Positions 8,013-23,980 of a stretch of DNA of 64,000 bases are shown in pieces. The stretch spans positions 124,001 through 188,000 of the forward strand of contig JAHCAU010000005.1 in assembly GCA_019634715.1 (NCBI GenBank). Direction: 5' to 3'. The notes beneath the pieces were generated by a model that was given only the letters and a program-made list of their open reading frames with translations, searched no databases and was not told the origin of the DNA. Within the stretch, counting starts at the first letter, position 1. The number at the start of each line of letters is the position of its first letter. The translations under genes and the position numbers were made by a program. Source of the stretch: Lysobacter sp. GTDB lineage: Bacteria; Pseudomonadota; Gammaproteobacteria; Xanthomonadales; Xanthomonadaceae.

Positions 8013-8417
8013 CTATGGCTCCGAAAAAGTGTGCGTGTTGGGTTTGACCTTTCGAGTCCGAACCGTTCATGTTCCCGGACTTGGGCGTGGTAAAGCAGGG
8101 ACCGTGCCAACAATGACACCGCGTGCCCGTTCGACAAATTCAACGGACTGTTGGCGAATATGCGTACTTTGGGGCGGCTCCCTGTCCAAACGTGACGCGC
8201 AGCGACGGCAACTCTTGTCCCATCCGGGCGAACGCGGGCCGGATGGCCTGGTCGGCCGGGGCATGGGGCTGCGGGGCACGCGGGGATGGTAATGGCCGTC
8301 GTATGGCGACGATATGTCCAGATCTCATGAGGACTGCGGCCGAGGGGATGAGCAGGCCGGGCCGTATCCGCTCGCCGACCCCGTACACTGTTGCCGTTTG
8401 GCGATGCCGGAGGGGGC
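8013..8417. other. 405-bp divergent intergenic region
   Basis: No convincing gene. It separates the fibre operon (minus) from the membrane protein at 8418 (plus). It contains the sigma-54-type promoter at 8093-8110 described separately, and GGAGGGGG just before 8418. The remainder shows no clear repeat or RNA structure. Confidence 0.6.
8093..8110 (-). promoter_or_regulatory. Sigma-54 (RpoN) type -24/-12 promoter of the fibre operon
   Basis: On the minus strand the sequence TTGGCACGGTCCCTGCTT matches the RpoN consensus. The GG of the -24 element and the GC of the -12 element are separated by exactly 10 bases, and the -24 half TTGGCACG is a perfect match. Predicted transcription would start near 8083, about 70 bases before the ATG at 8012. 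Pilin genes of xanthomonads are often RpoN-dependent, which fits. The activator site is not identified. Confidence 0.7.
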
Positions 8418-9461
8418 ATGACGGTACTGAACATTGGCCTGGTGGTGCTGGCGACGCTCCTGGGCGTCGTCCTGCTGTTCTGGTGCCTGCTGCGCTACGC
8501 CCTGCCCTGGTGGCTCAAGCGCAAGCTCGCCGCGCTGGCGGCCCTGCCGGACCAGCCGGGGATCGCGGCCCGCATCAGCCTGGTGCCCGACGCCACGCCG
8601 TACGGCCGGCCCGAGACCGAGGCGGCCATCGCGATGATGCGCGACGCGGGGTTCTTCGAAGTCGGCCGCTACGCCGTGCCCGAGATGCCGGGCATGCGCC
8701 TGTGGGCCGCGCACCATCCGGGCGACGGCCTGGCCGCGGCCGTGTACGACCACACCACCATGCCGACCTTCTTCGACGTGGTGCGCGTGGCCGAGGACCA
8801 CAGCACCTGCACGGTCAGCACCAACCCCATCCACGATCCCGACAACGTGCCGCCCGGCAGCCGCTGCATCGCCGATCCGGCGCTCAGCCCGATGCAGGCG
8901 CTCGCCCTGATCCGCGGCGAAGCGCACCAGGCGCCGCAGTTGCACGTGGACGCGGGCAATTTCGAATCGGTGTTCGTCGAGCTGTATGCGCGCTCGATCG
9001 ACCACATCCTGGGCCGCGGCGTGCCCGATGCCGACAAGATGCGCGAAGTGGGCGAACGCGTCGCCCTCGCGACCGGCGAGCCGATGCCGCAACTAGACGA
9101 ACGGCAGATGGCGATGGCCGTCGACATGGAGCGCGCCAGCCGCCTCGCCGCGCTGGAGCAGGCGATCATCGACCGCTTCCTGCAGTCGGGCCAGATCGAT
9201 GCCCGCGAATGGGAGCGCGTGCGCGACCGGGTGTCGGTCGTGCACGACCTGCTCGGACGCGAGGACGCCGCCGATCTCGCGCGCAGCCGGGCCGACTGGG
9301 AGGCCGCGCAGCCGCTGGTCGACGCCGCGCTGGCGCAGCCGCTGTCGGCCTTCGAGACCTTCGAGCGGGTGTCGGACAGCCTGCCGCCGCAGCAGCGCGT
9401 GCGCGTGCTGGGCGAAGTGGACCATCCGCTGTACGCGCAGATCGTCGTTTCGTCGCCGTAA
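8418..9461 (+). CDS. Membrane-anchored hypothetical protein, 347 aa
   Basis: ATG 8418 is chosen over an in-frame TTG at 8391 because the strong GGAGGGGG lies just before it. One N-terminal hydrophobic helix (about residues 5-24) anchors a cytoplasmic domain of about 320 residues. That domain is acidic, helical in its second half, and carries conserved-looking stretches such as TMPTFFDVVRVAEDHSTCTV. No catalytic motif is evident and I do not recognise the family. It is transcribed alone and converges with the DUF1697 gene. Confidence 0.7.
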   Translation: MTVLNIGLVVLATLLGVVLLFWCLLRYALPWWLKRKLAALAALPDQPGIAARISLVPDATPYGRPETEAAIAMMRDAGFFEVGRYAVPEMPGMRLWAAHHPGDGLAAAVYDHTTMPTFFDVVRVAEDHSTCTVSTNPIHDPDNVPPGSRCIADPALSPMQALALIRGEAHQAPQLHVDAGNFESVFVELYARSIDHILGRGVPDADKMREVGERVALATGEPMPQLDERQMAMAVDMERASRLAALEQAIIDRFLQSGQIDAREWERVRDRVSVVHDLLGREDAADLARSRADWEAAQPLVDAALAQPLSAFETFERVSDSLPPQQRVRVLGEVDHPLYAQIVVSSP

Positions 9462-9476
9462 GCGGCACGGTGTGGA

Positions 9477-10010
9477 TCAGCTGGCCAGCAGGGCCTGCAG
9501 TTTCAGCACCGTCGCCCAGTTCCGCGCGGTGACCCGGTCGCGGAATTTCGTGCCGGACAGCGCGTCGCCGATGCGGCTGTCGAGTATGCCGTCCGGGCAC
9601 CAGAGGTAGCAGGCGTGTTCGCCCACGGCGAAGCGTTCGTCCGGATGCGCGCGTCGCAGCGCTTCGAACGGTGAGCGGTCGTCGCCGAGCAGGAAACCGA
9701 CCAGAAGGCGCGACGGATCGTCGGCGTCGTTCGCGTAGGGGTTGGCGGCCGCGACGGCGTCCAGCGTCGCGGCTTCGAGCACGAGCACGCGGGTCGTGAT
9801 GCCCGTGCGCTCGGCGACGGCGGCGCCGATGCGCTCGGCGTCGCGTGCAGCCGCGGCCCGGCCCGCCGCATAGACCACGTTGCCGCTGTTGAGCAGGGTG
9901 CGCACGTCGTCGAAGCCCAGCGCCTCGAAGATGGCCTTGAGTTCGGCCATCGCGATCCGATTGGCCTTGCCGACGTTGATCCCGCGGAACAGCGCGACGC
10001 GGCGCGCCAT
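9477..10010 (-). CDS. DUF1697 family protein
   Basis: 177 residues beginning MARRVALFRGINVGKAN, the characteristic start of DUF1697 proteins (single-domain, alpha/beta, function unknown, common as scattered accessory genes). The segment LLNSGNVVY is a second family hallmark and the C-terminal FRDRVTARNWATV a third. No signal peptide. Its ATG follows immediately after a second copy of the parE 3' end (10012-10039), so its leader is itself part of a duplication; this suggests the gene was inserted behind parE. Confidence 0.85.
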   Translation of the reverse strand: MARRVALFRGINVGKANRIAMAELKAIFEALGFDDVRTLLNSGNVVYAAGRAAAARDAERIGAAVAERTGITTRVLVLEAATLDAVAAANPYANDADDPSRLLVGFLLGDDRSPFEALRRAHPDERFAVGEHACYLWCPDGILDSRIGDALSGTKFRDRVTARNWATVLKLQALLAS

Positions 10011-10011
10011 G

Positions 10012-10123
10012 TCAGACTTCCAGCGTCGCGAGGTCGCCCGCGCCGCGCATCGGCGTCCGCCGAGGCACATGCTCGGGCCGTCGCAACGGCTGGCAGGAGT
10101 GAATGGCCACGTCGTACTCGATC

Positions 10124-10151
<28 letters not shown>
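10012..10151 (-). repeat. Duplicated 3' end of parE
   Basis: The last 28 bases of parE, including its TGA (10124-10151), occur again without a mismatch at 10012-10039, directly before the DUF1697 start. The 84 bases between the copies contain small inverted repeats (CGGC/GCCG, CGAG/CTCG, GCCGT/ACGGC) but no gene. The arrangement implies an insertion or recombination event at the end of parE that preserved the gene and left a second copy of its tail. Confidence 0.85.
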
Positions 10152-16558
<6,407 letters not shown>

Positions 16559-16568
16559 TGCCGCGCGG

Positions 16569-16910
16569 ATGAGCGACGCCCATCGCCCGCTTCGGATCCT
16601 CGCGCTGCTGCTGTTCGCGCTGCTGGCGTGGCTGCAGTACCGCCTGTTCCTGGGTGAGGGCGGCGCGGTCGCCACCGCGAGCCTGCAGGCGCAGGTGGAC
16701 CGCCAGGCTGCGGAGAACCGTGGCCTGGGGCAGCGCAACGAGCAGCTCGCCGCCGAGGTCGAAAACCTCAAGTCCGGCGAAGCGGCCGCCGAGGAACGCG
16801 CACGCAGCGAGCTGGGCATGATCAAGCCGGGCGAGACCTTCTATCGCGTGGTGGAACCGCCGGCCGCGATCGACCCGCCTGCGGTCGATGACGAGGCGCC
16901 TGCGCCGTGA
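16569..16910 (+). CDS. ftsB: Cell division protein FtsB
   Basis: 113 residues. Small bitopic protein of the FtsQLB divisome complex that licenses septal peptidoglycan synthesis. One N-terminal membrane helix (about residues 9-27, [15 protein letters not shown]) is followed by a periplasmic coiled coil (about 38-75). The segment [16 protein letters not shown] is the conserved C-terminal FtsB motif. Lies 10 bases after eno and overlaps ispD, the usual xanthomonad order. Confidence 0.93.
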   Translation: MSDAHRPLRILALLLFALLAWLQYRLFLGEGGAVATASLQAQVDRQAAENRGLGQRNEQLAAEVENLKSGEAAAEERARSELGMIKPGETFYRVVEPPAAIDPPAVDDEAPAP

Positions 16911-17614
16911 TGCCGGATCCGGTCCGCGGCGGACTCTGGGCGGTCGTGCCGGCCGCCGGTCGCGGCACGCGCTTCGGCGCGGACGTGCCCAAGCAGTACC
17001 TGCAGGCCGGCGGGCAGCCGCTGATCGCATGGGCGCTGCAGGCGCTGCTGTCGCATCCCTCGGTCGTCGGCGCGATGGTCGTGCTGTCGGCGGACGACGC
17101 GCACTGGCCCGGCTGGCAGGAGATCGCCGGCAAGCCGGTGTCGACCTGCCTCGGCGGCGCCGAGCGCGCGGATTCGGTGCTGGCCGGCGTGAACGCCTTG
17201 CCCGACGAGGTGCGCCAGGACGACTTCGTGCTGGTGCACGACGCCGCGCGTCCGAATCTCGCGCTTGCCGATCTCGACCGCCTGCTCGACCGTGGCCGTG
17301 CCGACCCGGTCGGCGCCATCCTCGCCGCACCGGTGCGCGACACGCTCAAGCGCGCCGGCGACGATGGCGGCATCGATGGCACCGAGCCGCGCGAACGCCT
17401 GTGGCGCGCCTTCACGCCGCAGATGTTCCGACGACTGCAACTGTCGAAGGCGCTCGACGCCGCGCATGCCGCGGGTGTCGCGATCACCGACGAGGCGATG
17501 GCGATGGAGCGGCAGGGCCTGCGCCCGCTGCTGGTCGAAGGTCGCGAGGACAATTTCAAGGTGACCACGCCGGCGGATCTGGCGCGGTTCGAGTTCGAGT
17601 TGGCGAAGCGATGA
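16910..17614 (+). CDS. ispD: 2-C-methyl-D-erythritol 4-phosphate cytidylyltransferase
   Basis: 234 residues from ATG 16910 (a GTG at 16907 would add one residue); start and ftsB stop overlap as TGATG. Third step of the MEP isoprenoid pathway. Nucleotide-binding signature [19 protein letters not shown] near the N-terminus, VLVHDAARP in the centre and [12 protein letters not shown] near the C-terminus are all as in IspD. The usual neighbour ispF is displaced by one small gene (17611-18315). Confidence 0.95.
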   Translation: MPDPVRGGLWAVVPAAGRGTRFGADVPKQYLQAGGQPLIAWALQALLSHPSVVGAMVVLSADDAHWPGWQEIAGKPVSTCLGGAERADSVLAGVNALPDEVRQDDFVLVHDAARPNLALADLDRLLDRGRADPVGAILAAPVRDTLKRAGDDGGIDGTEPRERLWRAFTPQMFRRLQLSKALDAAHAAGVAITDEAMAMERQGLRPLLVEGREDNFKVTTPADLARFEFELAKR

Positions 17615-18315
17615 GCCTGCGTGCGGCCGCGCGCGCGGCAGCCCGGCTTCCAGCGCGGCATGTCGATGACGGGGCGCATGCCTGGCGCTTCCTCGGCGAG
17701 TCCTGCGACGTGCTCTGCCCGCGCTGCGATCGCCTCGGTGTCGTGCGTTACCTGCGGACGGACGATGCACCGCGGATCACCGCCTCGTTCCATTGCCACG
17801 GCTGCCACCTGGACGTGCGTGGCGTGCCTCTCTACCGATATGCCTCGTCCGTCCTGCCGGGGGTCGACTGGTTCGGCCCATGCTGCGCGCAGGGAGAGCG
17901 CAGTTGCGGGCACTGCGGTGCCCGCGGTCTGGGGTATTGCAGACGACTCGATGCCGGCGAGGCGTACGCAATGCATCGGGTGCAGGTGCGTTGCCCGGGA
18001 TGCCGACACGAATCCGAGCTCACCTTGTCCGTCCTGCCGATGGGCGACAACGAGGTCGGCCACGAGCCGGCCACCGGCATGCGCCTGGCACGCAGCGAGC
18101 CGGTGATGCAGGGCCGGTTCGTCTGGGCGTACAACGCAGGCCACCAGGCCGAGCTGACGCGCTACGTGGCGGCGCGCCTGCGCGAAGCGACCGTGGTCGC
18201 GAACGCCGGTTTCGTTTCGCGGCTTCCTGCATGGCTGAAATCCGCGAGGCACCGCAAGAAGGTGCTGGCGGCGCTCGCGAGGATCGAGCGTCGCATGTCA
18301 TCCAACGAGGAATAG
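17611..18315 (+). CDS. Multi-CxxC zinc-ribbon protein between ispD and ispF
   Basis: 234 residues; ATG 17611 overlaps the ispD stop (ATGA). Cysteine pairs CPRC, CHGC, CGHC and CPGC lie in the first 130 residues, arranged like two consecutive zinc ribbons, each with a short beta hairpin. The last ~75 residues are basic and helical ([24 protein letters not shown]). There is no signal peptide and no catalytic motif. I do not recognise a named family; a nucleic-acid or protein adaptor is plausible. Coupling to ispD and a good ribosome site for ispF (AGGAA) after it keep the isoprenoid genes in one transcript. Confidence 0.75.
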   Translation: MSLRAAARAAARLPARHVDDGAHAWRFLGESCDVLCPRCDRLGVVRYLRTDDAPRITASFHCHGCHLDVRGVPLYRYASSVLPGVDWFGPCCAQGERSCGHCGARGLGYCRRLDAGEAYAMHRVQVRCPGCRHESELTLSVLPMGDNEVGHEPATGMRLARSEPVMQGRFVWAYNAGHQAELTRYVAARLREATVVANAGFVSRLPAWLKSARHRKKVLAALARIERRMSSNEE

Positions 18316-18318
18316 CAC

Positions 18319-18807
18319 ATGAATGCGATCTCCATCCGCATTGGCCAGGGTTTCGACGTCCACGCCTTCGGCGAGGGCGACCACGTGATGCTCGGCGGCG
18401 TGCGCGTGCCGCACGAGCGCGGCATCGTCGCGCACAGCGATGGCGACGTGGTGCTGCATGCGCTGTGCGACGCGATGCTCGGCGCGCTGGCGCTGGGCGA
18501 CATCGGCCGGCATTTCCCGCCGAGCGATCCGCAGTGGAAGGGCGCCGACAGCCGCGCCTTCGTGCGTCATTGCGATCACCTGGTCCGCAACCTCGGCTGG
18601 AAGGTCGGCAATGCCGACATCACCGTGATCTGCGAGCGGCCGAAGGTCGGCCCGCACGCGGAGGACATGCGCCGGCTGATCGCGCTGGACCTCGGCATCG
18701 ACATCGGCGACATCAGCGTGAAGGCCACGACCACCGAGAGGCTCGGTTTCACCGGTCGAGGCGAAGGCATCGCCGCGCAGGCGACGTGCCTGCTGGTGCG
18801 CGCGTGA
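18319..18807 (+). CDS. ispF: 2-C-methyl-D-erythritol 2,4-cyclodiphosphate synthase
   Basis: 162 residues. Fifth step of the MEP pathway, cyclising CDP-ME-2-phosphate with release of CMP. Metal ligands D13, H15 (GFDVHAF) and H47 are in place, as are [15 protein letters not shown] and the C-terminal [24 protein letters not shown] precedes ATG 18319. The stop overlaps truD GTG by 4 bases. Confidence 0.96.
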   Translation: MNAISIRIGQGFDVHAFGEGDHVMLGGVRVPHERGIVAHSDGDVVLHALCDAMLGALALGDIGRHFPPSDPQWKGADSRAFVRHCDHLVRNLGWKVGNADITVICERPKVGPHAEDMRRLIALDLGIDIGDISVKATTTERLGFTGRGEGIAAQATCLLVRA

Positions 18808-19865
18808 GCGATGCCGTATCGGAAGTCGGCCTGGCCCGCGCCCACGGCGTGCCTGCGCTGGCGGCGCGGATGCGCACGACACCCGAGGACTTCGTCGTCG
18901 AGGAAATCGATGCCTTCGAGGCCAGCGGTGCCGGTGAACATCTGTTGTTGAGCATCGAGAAGCGCGGGATGAACACCGCCTTCGCCGCCAAGCGCATCGC
19001 GCAGTGGGCGGGCGTCGCCGAATCTGCGATCGGTTATGCCGGGCTGAAGGATCGCCACGCGGTCACGCGCCAGCGCTTCAGCGTCTGGATTCCGAAGAAG
19101 GTGTCTCCCGATGTCGCGACGCTGGATTCGGACGAGTTGCGCGTGCTCGCGCAGGCCTGGCATTCGCGCAAGTTGCCGCGCGGTGCGCTGGCGGGCAACC
19201 GCTTCGTGCTGACCCTGCGCGAGGTCGAGGGCGATGTGGCGGCGATCGAGACGCGCCTGACAGGCATCGCCTCGCGCGGCGTGCCGAACTATTTCGGCGA
19301 GCAGCGTTTCGGGCGCGGTGGGCGCAACCTCGACAAGGCCCTGGCGATGTTCGCCGGGCGCAGAGTGCCGCGCGAGGAGCGCACGCACCTGCTGTCCGCC
19401 GCGCGTTCGGAGCTCTTCAATCGCGTGCTGGCCGCACGGGTCCGCGCGGACTGCTGGGATGGGCCGCTCGACGGCGAAGTCTGGTCCCTCGACGGGAGCC
19501 GCAGCGTGTTCGGGCCGGAACCGTGGAGCGACACCCTGGCCGCGCGCCTGACGTCGTTCGACATCCATCCGAGCGGGCCGCTCTGGGGACGCGGCGAACT
19601 GCGCAGCGATGCAGCGGCAAAGGCGCTGGAACTGGAGGCGCTGGCGGAGGCCTCCTCGCTGGACTTGCGCGAAGGACTGGAGCGCGCCGGGCTGGAACAG
19701 GAGCGGCGCGCGCTGCGCCTGCGTCCGACGGACCTGCGCTGGGAATGGCCCGGACCGGGCGTGCTGCGCCTGCAGTTCGCCTTGCCGCCGGGATGCTACG
19801 CGACGACCGTGCTGGCCGAGCTGGGCGAGGTGAGCGACGCGTCGGGCGCTTCCGGACCCGTCTGA
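18804..19865 (+). CDS. truD: tRNA pseudouridine(13) synthase
   Basis: 353 residues from GTG 18804, overlapping the ispF stop (GTGA). Converts U13 of tRNA-Glu to pseudouridine. The catalytic aspartate is D83 in [32 protein letters not shown] is the second family signature, and [16 protein letters not shown] ends the protein. The TRUD insertion domain lies in the middle, as expected. Part of the ispD-ispF-truD run. Confidence 0.95.
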   Translation: MSDAVSEVGLARAHGVPALAARMRTTPEDFVVEEIDAFEASGAGEHLLLSIEKRGMNTAFAAKRIAQWAGVAESAIGYAGLKDRHAVTRQRFSVWIPKKVSPDVATLDSDELRVLAQAWHSRKLPRGALAGNRFVLTLREVEGDVAAIETRLTGIASRGVPNYFGEQRFGRGGRNLDKALAMFAGRRVPREERTHLLSAARSELFNRVLAARVRADCWDGPLDGEVWSLDGSRSVFGPEPWSDTLAARLTSFDIHPSGPLWGRGELRSDAAAKALELEALAEASSLDLREGLERAGLEQERRALRLRPTDLRWEWPGPGVLRLQFALPPGCYATTVLAELGEVSDASGASGPV

Positions 19866-20028
19866 CCTCCACGGGCTGCGCCGAGTCCGGCGGCATCGAC
19901 ACCGTTCATCGGAAAGCCGGAACGGCAAAGGCAGACGCGGCCGGGCGGGCGTATAAGCGGATCGATGGCGCCTTGCGCCGGGCAGGGCACGGTGCCGTCG
20001 CGCATCCACCGTCCACCGGAGGTTTCCC

Positions 20029-20277
20029 ATGAACACCTGCATCCGCCTGTCGCTCGCGCTGGCCGTCGGTTTGTCGTTGTCGGGTTGCGCCACCACCAGC
20101 GACCTGGCCTCCGCGCCGGCCGCGAAACCGGCGCAGCCGGGCACGAAATATTCGCCGCGCATCGAAGACGATGATGCCTACGTCGCCTATGTCGAACGCA
20201 CCGCGCGGCGTCGCGGCATCACCGTGCACTGGGTGCACAAGCCCGTGAAGCGCAACGTCGACGTCAAGGACGATTGA
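20029..20277 (+). CDS. Small putative lipoprotein, 82 aa
   Basis: A lipoprotein signal peptide with lipobox LSGC (Cys at residue 20) precedes a mature part of about 60 residues. GGAGG lies 7 bases before ATG 20029, a strong ribosome site. The tail contains DAYVAYVERTARRRGITVHWVHKP and matches no domain I can name. Short lipoproteins with this ending occur in xanthomonads without assigned role. Converges with the Smr-domain gene, 14 bases away. Confidence 0.75.
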   Translation: MNTCIRLSLALAVGLSLSGCATTSDLASAPAAKPAQPGTKYSPRIEDDDAYVAYVERTARRRGITVHWVHKPVKRNVDVKDD

Positions 20278-20291
20278 GCGCCGCAACCGCG

Positions 20292-20843
20292 TCAGCGCGC
20301 GGACAGCAGCACCAGCACCGCACCGGTGCCGCCCTGCGCGGGCGGTGCCGAGTGGAAGGCCAGCACGTCCGCGCGCTGCCGCAGCAGGCGATCGACCAGG
20401 TTCTTCAGCGTCGGCACGCCGTCGGGCGCGTGCAGGCCCTTGCCGTGGATCACGCGCACGCAGGTGAAGCCGGCGCCCATGGCTTCGCGCAGGAAGCGGC
20501 GCAGCATCGCCTCGGCCTGCGCGCTGGCCGCCAGGTGCAGGTCGATCTCGTCCTGCGCGGCGTACTCCCCGCGCGCCAGGCGCCTGAGCACGCGCGGCGG
20601 CACCTCGTCGCGGCGATGGCTGAGCGTGTCGCCGGCCAGCAGCGGCGCCGCGTCGAGCGCTCGCTGGAATTCGCTGCGTGCGTCTTCCTCGTCGAGGTCG
20701 CGCATGCGGGTGTTCGGTCGGGGTTTCGGCTTCGATGGCGGTGCGGGCGGTGCCGGCAGCTCGCGCACAGGCCCGATCGAGGCGCGGAACAGCGCGGCGT
20801 CGTCGGTGTCGTCCGTATCGTCGGGAGCGGGCGGGCGCGTCAT
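20292..20843 (-). CDS. Smr-domain protein (SmrA-like)
   Basis: 183 residues. An N-terminal proline- and aspartate-rich linker (about 1-70) is followed by a small MutS-related Smr domain. The domain shows IDLHLAASAQAEAMLRRF, VRVIHGKGLHA and the terminal AFHSAPPAQGGTGAVLVLL. Smr domains nick or bind branched DNA, or cleave RNA on stalled ribosomes, depending on subfamily. The DLHL and HGKG motifs are intact, so the domain is likely functional. Divergent from surE. Confidence 0.88.
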   Translation of the reverse strand: MTRPPAPDDTDDTDDAALFRASIGPVRELPAPPAPPSKPKPRPNTRMRDLDEEDARSEFQRALDAAPLLAGDTLSHRRDEVPPRVLRRLARGEYAAQDEIDLHLAASAQAEAMLRRFLREAMGAGFTCVRVIHGKGLHAPDGVPTLKNLVDRLLRQRADVLAFHSAPPAQGGTGAVLVLLSAR

Positions 20844-20948
20844 GGCGCGATGCTAGCAGGCTTGTCCGCGCGTTCGAATTCCGGCGATCGCGGCCGGTTT
20901 CGCCTGGCCGTGATCGCGTGCGGGGTGCGGACACCCGGTGCGATTGGA

Positions 20949-20954
20949 TATGAT
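20949..20954 (+). promoter_or_regulatory. surE: Candidate -10 element of the surE operon
   Basis: TATGAT at 20949-20954 lies 27 bases before the surE ATG in the Smr/surE divergent gap. The -35 position (around 20926) is weak (TGCGGA). It is the only promoter-like sequence seen before this overlapping gene set. Confidence 0.4.
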
Positions 20955-20980
20955 TCGGCTTTGTTCCGAGCCGAGATCGC

Positions 20981-21784
20981 ATGCGCATCCTTGTCAGCAA
21001 CGACGATGGCGTCGACGCCCCCGGCATCCGGGTTCTCGCCGATGGCCTCCGCTCGGCGGGGCACGAGGTGCTGGTGGTCGCGCCCGACCGCGACCGTTCA
21101 GGCGCCAGCAATTCGCTGACCCTCGACATGCCGATCCGCGTGGTCCGCCAGGACGAGGCCACCTGGCGCGTCCACGGCACGCCCACCGACTGCGTGCACG
21201 TGGCCATCACCGGCATGCTCGAGCGCGAGCCGGACATCGTGGTCTCCGGCATCAACAACACCGCCAACCTCGGCGACGACGTGATCTACTCCGGCACCGT
21301 CGCTGCGGCGATGGAAGGCCGCTTCCTCGGCCTGCCCGCGGTCGCGGTGTCGCTGGTCACCGCCGACCACAAGGGCCGTCATTACGAGACCGCGGCGCGC
21401 GCGGCGGCCGAGATCGTGGCACGACTGCGCGTCGACCCGCTGCCGGCCGACACCATCCTGAACGTGAACGTCCCCGACCTGCCGTGGGACGAGATCGCCG
21501 GCTTCGAGGTCACGCGCCTGGGCAATCGCCACCGCGCCGAAGCCTGCACGCCGCAGGAAGACCCGCGCGGTCGGCAATGGTGGTGGATCGGCGCCGCCGG
21601 CCCCGAACAGGACGCCGGCCCGGGCACCGACTTCCACGCCGTGCGCCGCGCCTGCATCTCGATCACCCCGATCCATGTCGATCTCACGCGCTACCAGGCG
21701 CTGGATCAGGTGGCCAGCTGGGTCGGTGGTCTGGCGGCATCGCTGCAGGACGATGTCGTCCAGAACGCGGGCGGCGCAGCATGA
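20981..21784 (+). CDS. surE: 5'/3'-nucleotidase SurE
   Basis: 267 residues. Metal-dependent nucleotidase/exopolyphosphatase linked to stationary-phase survival. The metal site [11 protein letters not shown] is at the N-terminus, followed by [10 protein letters not shown] and [21 protein letters not shown] (both substrate/metal motifs). The stop overlaps pcm by ATGA; the surE-pcm-nlpD order is classical in gammaproteobacteria. Confidence 0.97.
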   Translation: MRILVSNDDGVDAPGIRVLADGLRSAGHEVLVVAPDRDRSGASNSLTLDMPIRVVRQDEATWRVHGTPTDCVHVAITGMLEREPDIVVSGINNTANLGDDVIYSGTVAAAMEGRFLGLPAVAVSLVTADHKGRHYETAARAAAEIVARLRVDPLPADTILNVNVPDLPWDEIAGFEVTRLGNRHRAEACTPQEDPRGRQWWWIGAAGPEQDAGPGTDFHAVRRACISITPIHVDLTRYQALDQVASWVGGLAASLQDDVVQNAGGAA

Positions 21785-22464
21785 CCGCGCGGATGCGCCT
21801 GCAGCCCGAGGCGCTGGGCATGGGCATGACCTCGCAGCGGGTGCGCGACCGCCTGATCGAGCGCCTGCGTGAGCAGGGCATCCGCGACGAACGCGTGCTC
21901 AACGCCATCCGCACCGTACCGCGCCACCTGTTCGTCGATGAAGCGCTCGCGGCGCGCGCCTACGAGGACAACGCCCTGCCGATCGGCCATGGCCAGACCA
22001 TCTCGCAGCCGTGGGTGGTCGCGCGCATGACCGAAGCCCTGTTCGAGGATGGCGCCCAGCCGAAGAAGGTGCTCGAAGTCGGCACCGGATCCGGCTACCA
22101 GGCCGCGATCCTCGCCGCACTGGGTCTCGAGGTGCACACCGTCGAGCGCATCGGCGACCTGCTGCGCACCGCGCGCAAACGCTTCCGCAACCTCGGCCTG
22201 AACGTGCGCAGCAAGCACGACGATGGCCGTATCGGCTGGCCCGAGAACGGCCCGTTCGACGCCATCGTGGTCACCGCTGCGGCGCCGGCGCTGGTCGATG
22301 CCCTGACCGAGCAGCTCGCGCCCGGCGGCACCCTCGTCGCGCCGGTGGGCGGCAGTGGCGGCCAGTCGCTGCTGAAGCTGCGCAAGGATGCCGACGGCGC
22401 GATCGAGCGCACCGAACTGGCGTCGGTGGTGTTCGTGCCGCTTCTCTCTGGCATGGTGGACTGA
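21781..22464 (+). CDS. pcm: Protein-L-isoaspartate O-methyltransferase
   Basis: 227 residues. Uses S-adenosylmethionine to start repair of isoaspartyl residues in aged proteins. AdoMet motif [16 protein letters not shown], substrate region [21 protein letters not shown] and the terminal FVPLLSG are typical. ATG 21781 overlaps the surE stop; its own stop overlaps the next start as TGATG. Confidence 0.96.
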   Translation: MTARMRLQPEALGMGMTSQRVRDRLIERLREQGIRDERVLNAIRTVPRHLFVDEALAARAYEDNALPIGHGQTISQPWVVARMTEALFEDGAQPKKVLEVGTGSGYQAAILAALGLEVHTVERIGDLLRTARKRFRNLGLNVRSKHDDGRIGWPENGPFDAIVVTAAAPALVDALTEQLAPGGTLVAPVGGSGGQSLLKLRKDADGAIERTELASVVFVPLLSGMVD

Positions 22465-23102
22465 TGACGCGGATCCCGTTTCCCGACGCCTCCCTCGGCG
22501 AACAGCTCACCCAGGTCATCGACAGGCTTCCGCCAGACACCCTCAGCCTGCAGGAACTGCTCGACGTGTTCGGCGACGAAGGCCTGCTGCTCGTCACCAT
22601 CCTGCTGACCCTGGTCTTCCTGATCCCGGTGTCGATTCCCGGCGTGAGCACCGTGTTCGGCGCGGCGATCCTGCTGGTCGGCATCAGCCGCCTGATCGGA
22701 CGCCCGCTGTGGCTGCCGCAGCGGCTGCGCAGTCGCGCGTTGCCCGCCGACAAGCTGCGGCCGGGCCTGACCGGTGGCCTCGTCTGGGTGCGTCGCCTGG
22801 AGAAGATCAGCAGCCCGCACCGGTTGCGCCTGCTGGTCGACGGCAGTCTGCCGCGCGTGCTGAACGATCTCGCGTTCATCCTCGCGGCGCTGCTGCTGAT
22901 GGCGCCTTTCGGTTTCGTGCCTTTCAGCAACACGCTGCCGGCGCTGGCCCTGCTGCTGTACGCCATCGGTTTCATCCAGCGCGACGGCGTGGCCGTGCTG
23001 CTCGGCCACCTCGCCAACATCGGCACCCTGATCTATTTCGGCGTGCTCATCAGCGGCGGCGGCCTGGCCGTGCGCGAACTGCTGCAGAGGGTCGGCCTGT
23101 GA
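22464..23102 (+). CDS. ExoD-family inner-membrane protein
   Basis: 212 residues starting TGATG-coupled to pcm. Several hydrophobic helices: about 44-67 (LLVTILLTLVFLIPVSIPGVS), then two or three between about 130 and 205. This layout and the ITLLT/PVSIPGVSTVFG-like stretch fit the ExoD family, first linked to exopolysaccharide synthesis in rhizobia. The biochemical role is unknown. Placement between pcm and nlpD is recurrent in xanthomonads and suggests an envelope function. Confidence 0.8.
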   Translation: MTRIPFPDASLGEQLTQVIDRLPPDTLSLQELLDVFGDEGLLLVTILLTLVFLIPVSIPGVSTVFGAAILLVGISRLIGRPLWLPQRLRSRALPADKLRPGLTGGLVWVRRLEKISSPHRLRLLVDGSLPRVLNDLAFILAALLLMAPFGFVPFSNTLPALALLLYAIGFIQRDGVAVLLGHLANIGTLIYFGVLISGGGLAVRELLQRVGL

Positions 23103-23980
23103 GCGTCGGTGTCGTCCGCAATCTTGGGCTGAAGACGCTCATGGCGGCGACGGCCTGCGCGCTGCTGCTCGCCGGCTGCGCGAAGACCACCGTGGTCCGC
23201 AGCCCATCGGCATCGCGCTCGCCGCCGACTCCGGCCGCGACGCCGCGGCCAGCCACCGGCGCCACCGCCACCGTGCGCAAGGGCGACACCCTGTACCGCA
23301 TCGCGAAGGAACACGGCGTCAGCGCGCTGGACCTGGCGATGTGGAACCGCATCGCGCCGCCGTACACCATCCATCCGGGACAGGTCCTGCGCCTGTCGGC
23401 CCCCCCGACGGCGCAGGCGGCAACGTCGACGAGGCCGGCGGCAGGCACCCCTGCCGCGCCCGCATCAGGCAAGCCTGCGCAGGCCGGCAATTCCGCGACG
23501 CCATCGACACCTGCGGCGACCCCCGCCGCGCCGACGACGAAACCGCCTGCCACCGCGCCGGCCAGGCCTGCCACCCCCGTTCCGGCGACCGTGCCGCCAC
23601 CGGTGGCCGGCTTCGCCTGGCGCTGGCCCGCCGAGGGCACCATCGTCGGCGGCTTCGTCGCCGGCGATCCCACTCGGCAGGGCATCGACATCGCCGGCAA
23701 CAGCGGCGCGCCCGTGCGTGCGGCGGCCGACGGCGTGGTGGTCTATTCCGGCGCAGGCCTGGTCGGCTACGGCGAACTGATCATCATCAAGCACAGCGAG
23801 CAGTGGCTGTCGGCCTATGGCCACAACCGTGCGCGGCTGGTCAACGAAGGCCAGCGCGTGAAGGCCGGCGACCAGATCGCCGAGATGGGCCGCAGCGGCG
23901 CCTCGCGCGACATGCTGCACTTCGAGATCCGCTACAACGGCAAGCCGCAGGATCCGCTGCAGGCGTTGCCGAAACGGTGA
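23099..23980 (+). CDS. nlpD: NlpD-like LysM/LytM lipoprotein (amidase activator type)
   Basis: 293 residues from GTG 23099 (GTGA overlap); an internal ATG at 23141 is the alternative. Lipobox LLAGC, then a LysM domain (about 60-105, VRKGDTLYRIAKEHGVS) for peptidoglycan binding. A long Ala/Pro/Thr linker follows, then a LytM/M23 domain (about 185-290). In that domain GIDIAG replaces the metal-binding His motif and LHFEIR is retained. The degenerate site marks an EnvC/NlpD-type activator of cell-wall amidases rather than an endopeptidase. Its last codons are duplicated at 24080-24130. Confidence 0.93.
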   Translation: MSVGVVRNLGLKTLMAATACALLLAGCAKTTVVRSPSASRSPPTPAATPRPATGATATVRKGDTLYRIAKEHGVSALDLAMWNRIAPPYTIHPGQVLRLSAPPTAQAATSTRPAAGTPAAPASGKPAQAGNSATPSTPAATPAAPTTKPPATAPARPATPVPATVPPPVAGFAWRWPAEGTIVGGFVAGDPTRQGIDIAGNSGAPVRAAADGVVVYSGAGLVGYGELIIIKHSEQWLSAYGHNRARLVNEGQRVKAGDQIAEMGRSGASRDMLHFEIRYNGKPQDPLQALPKR

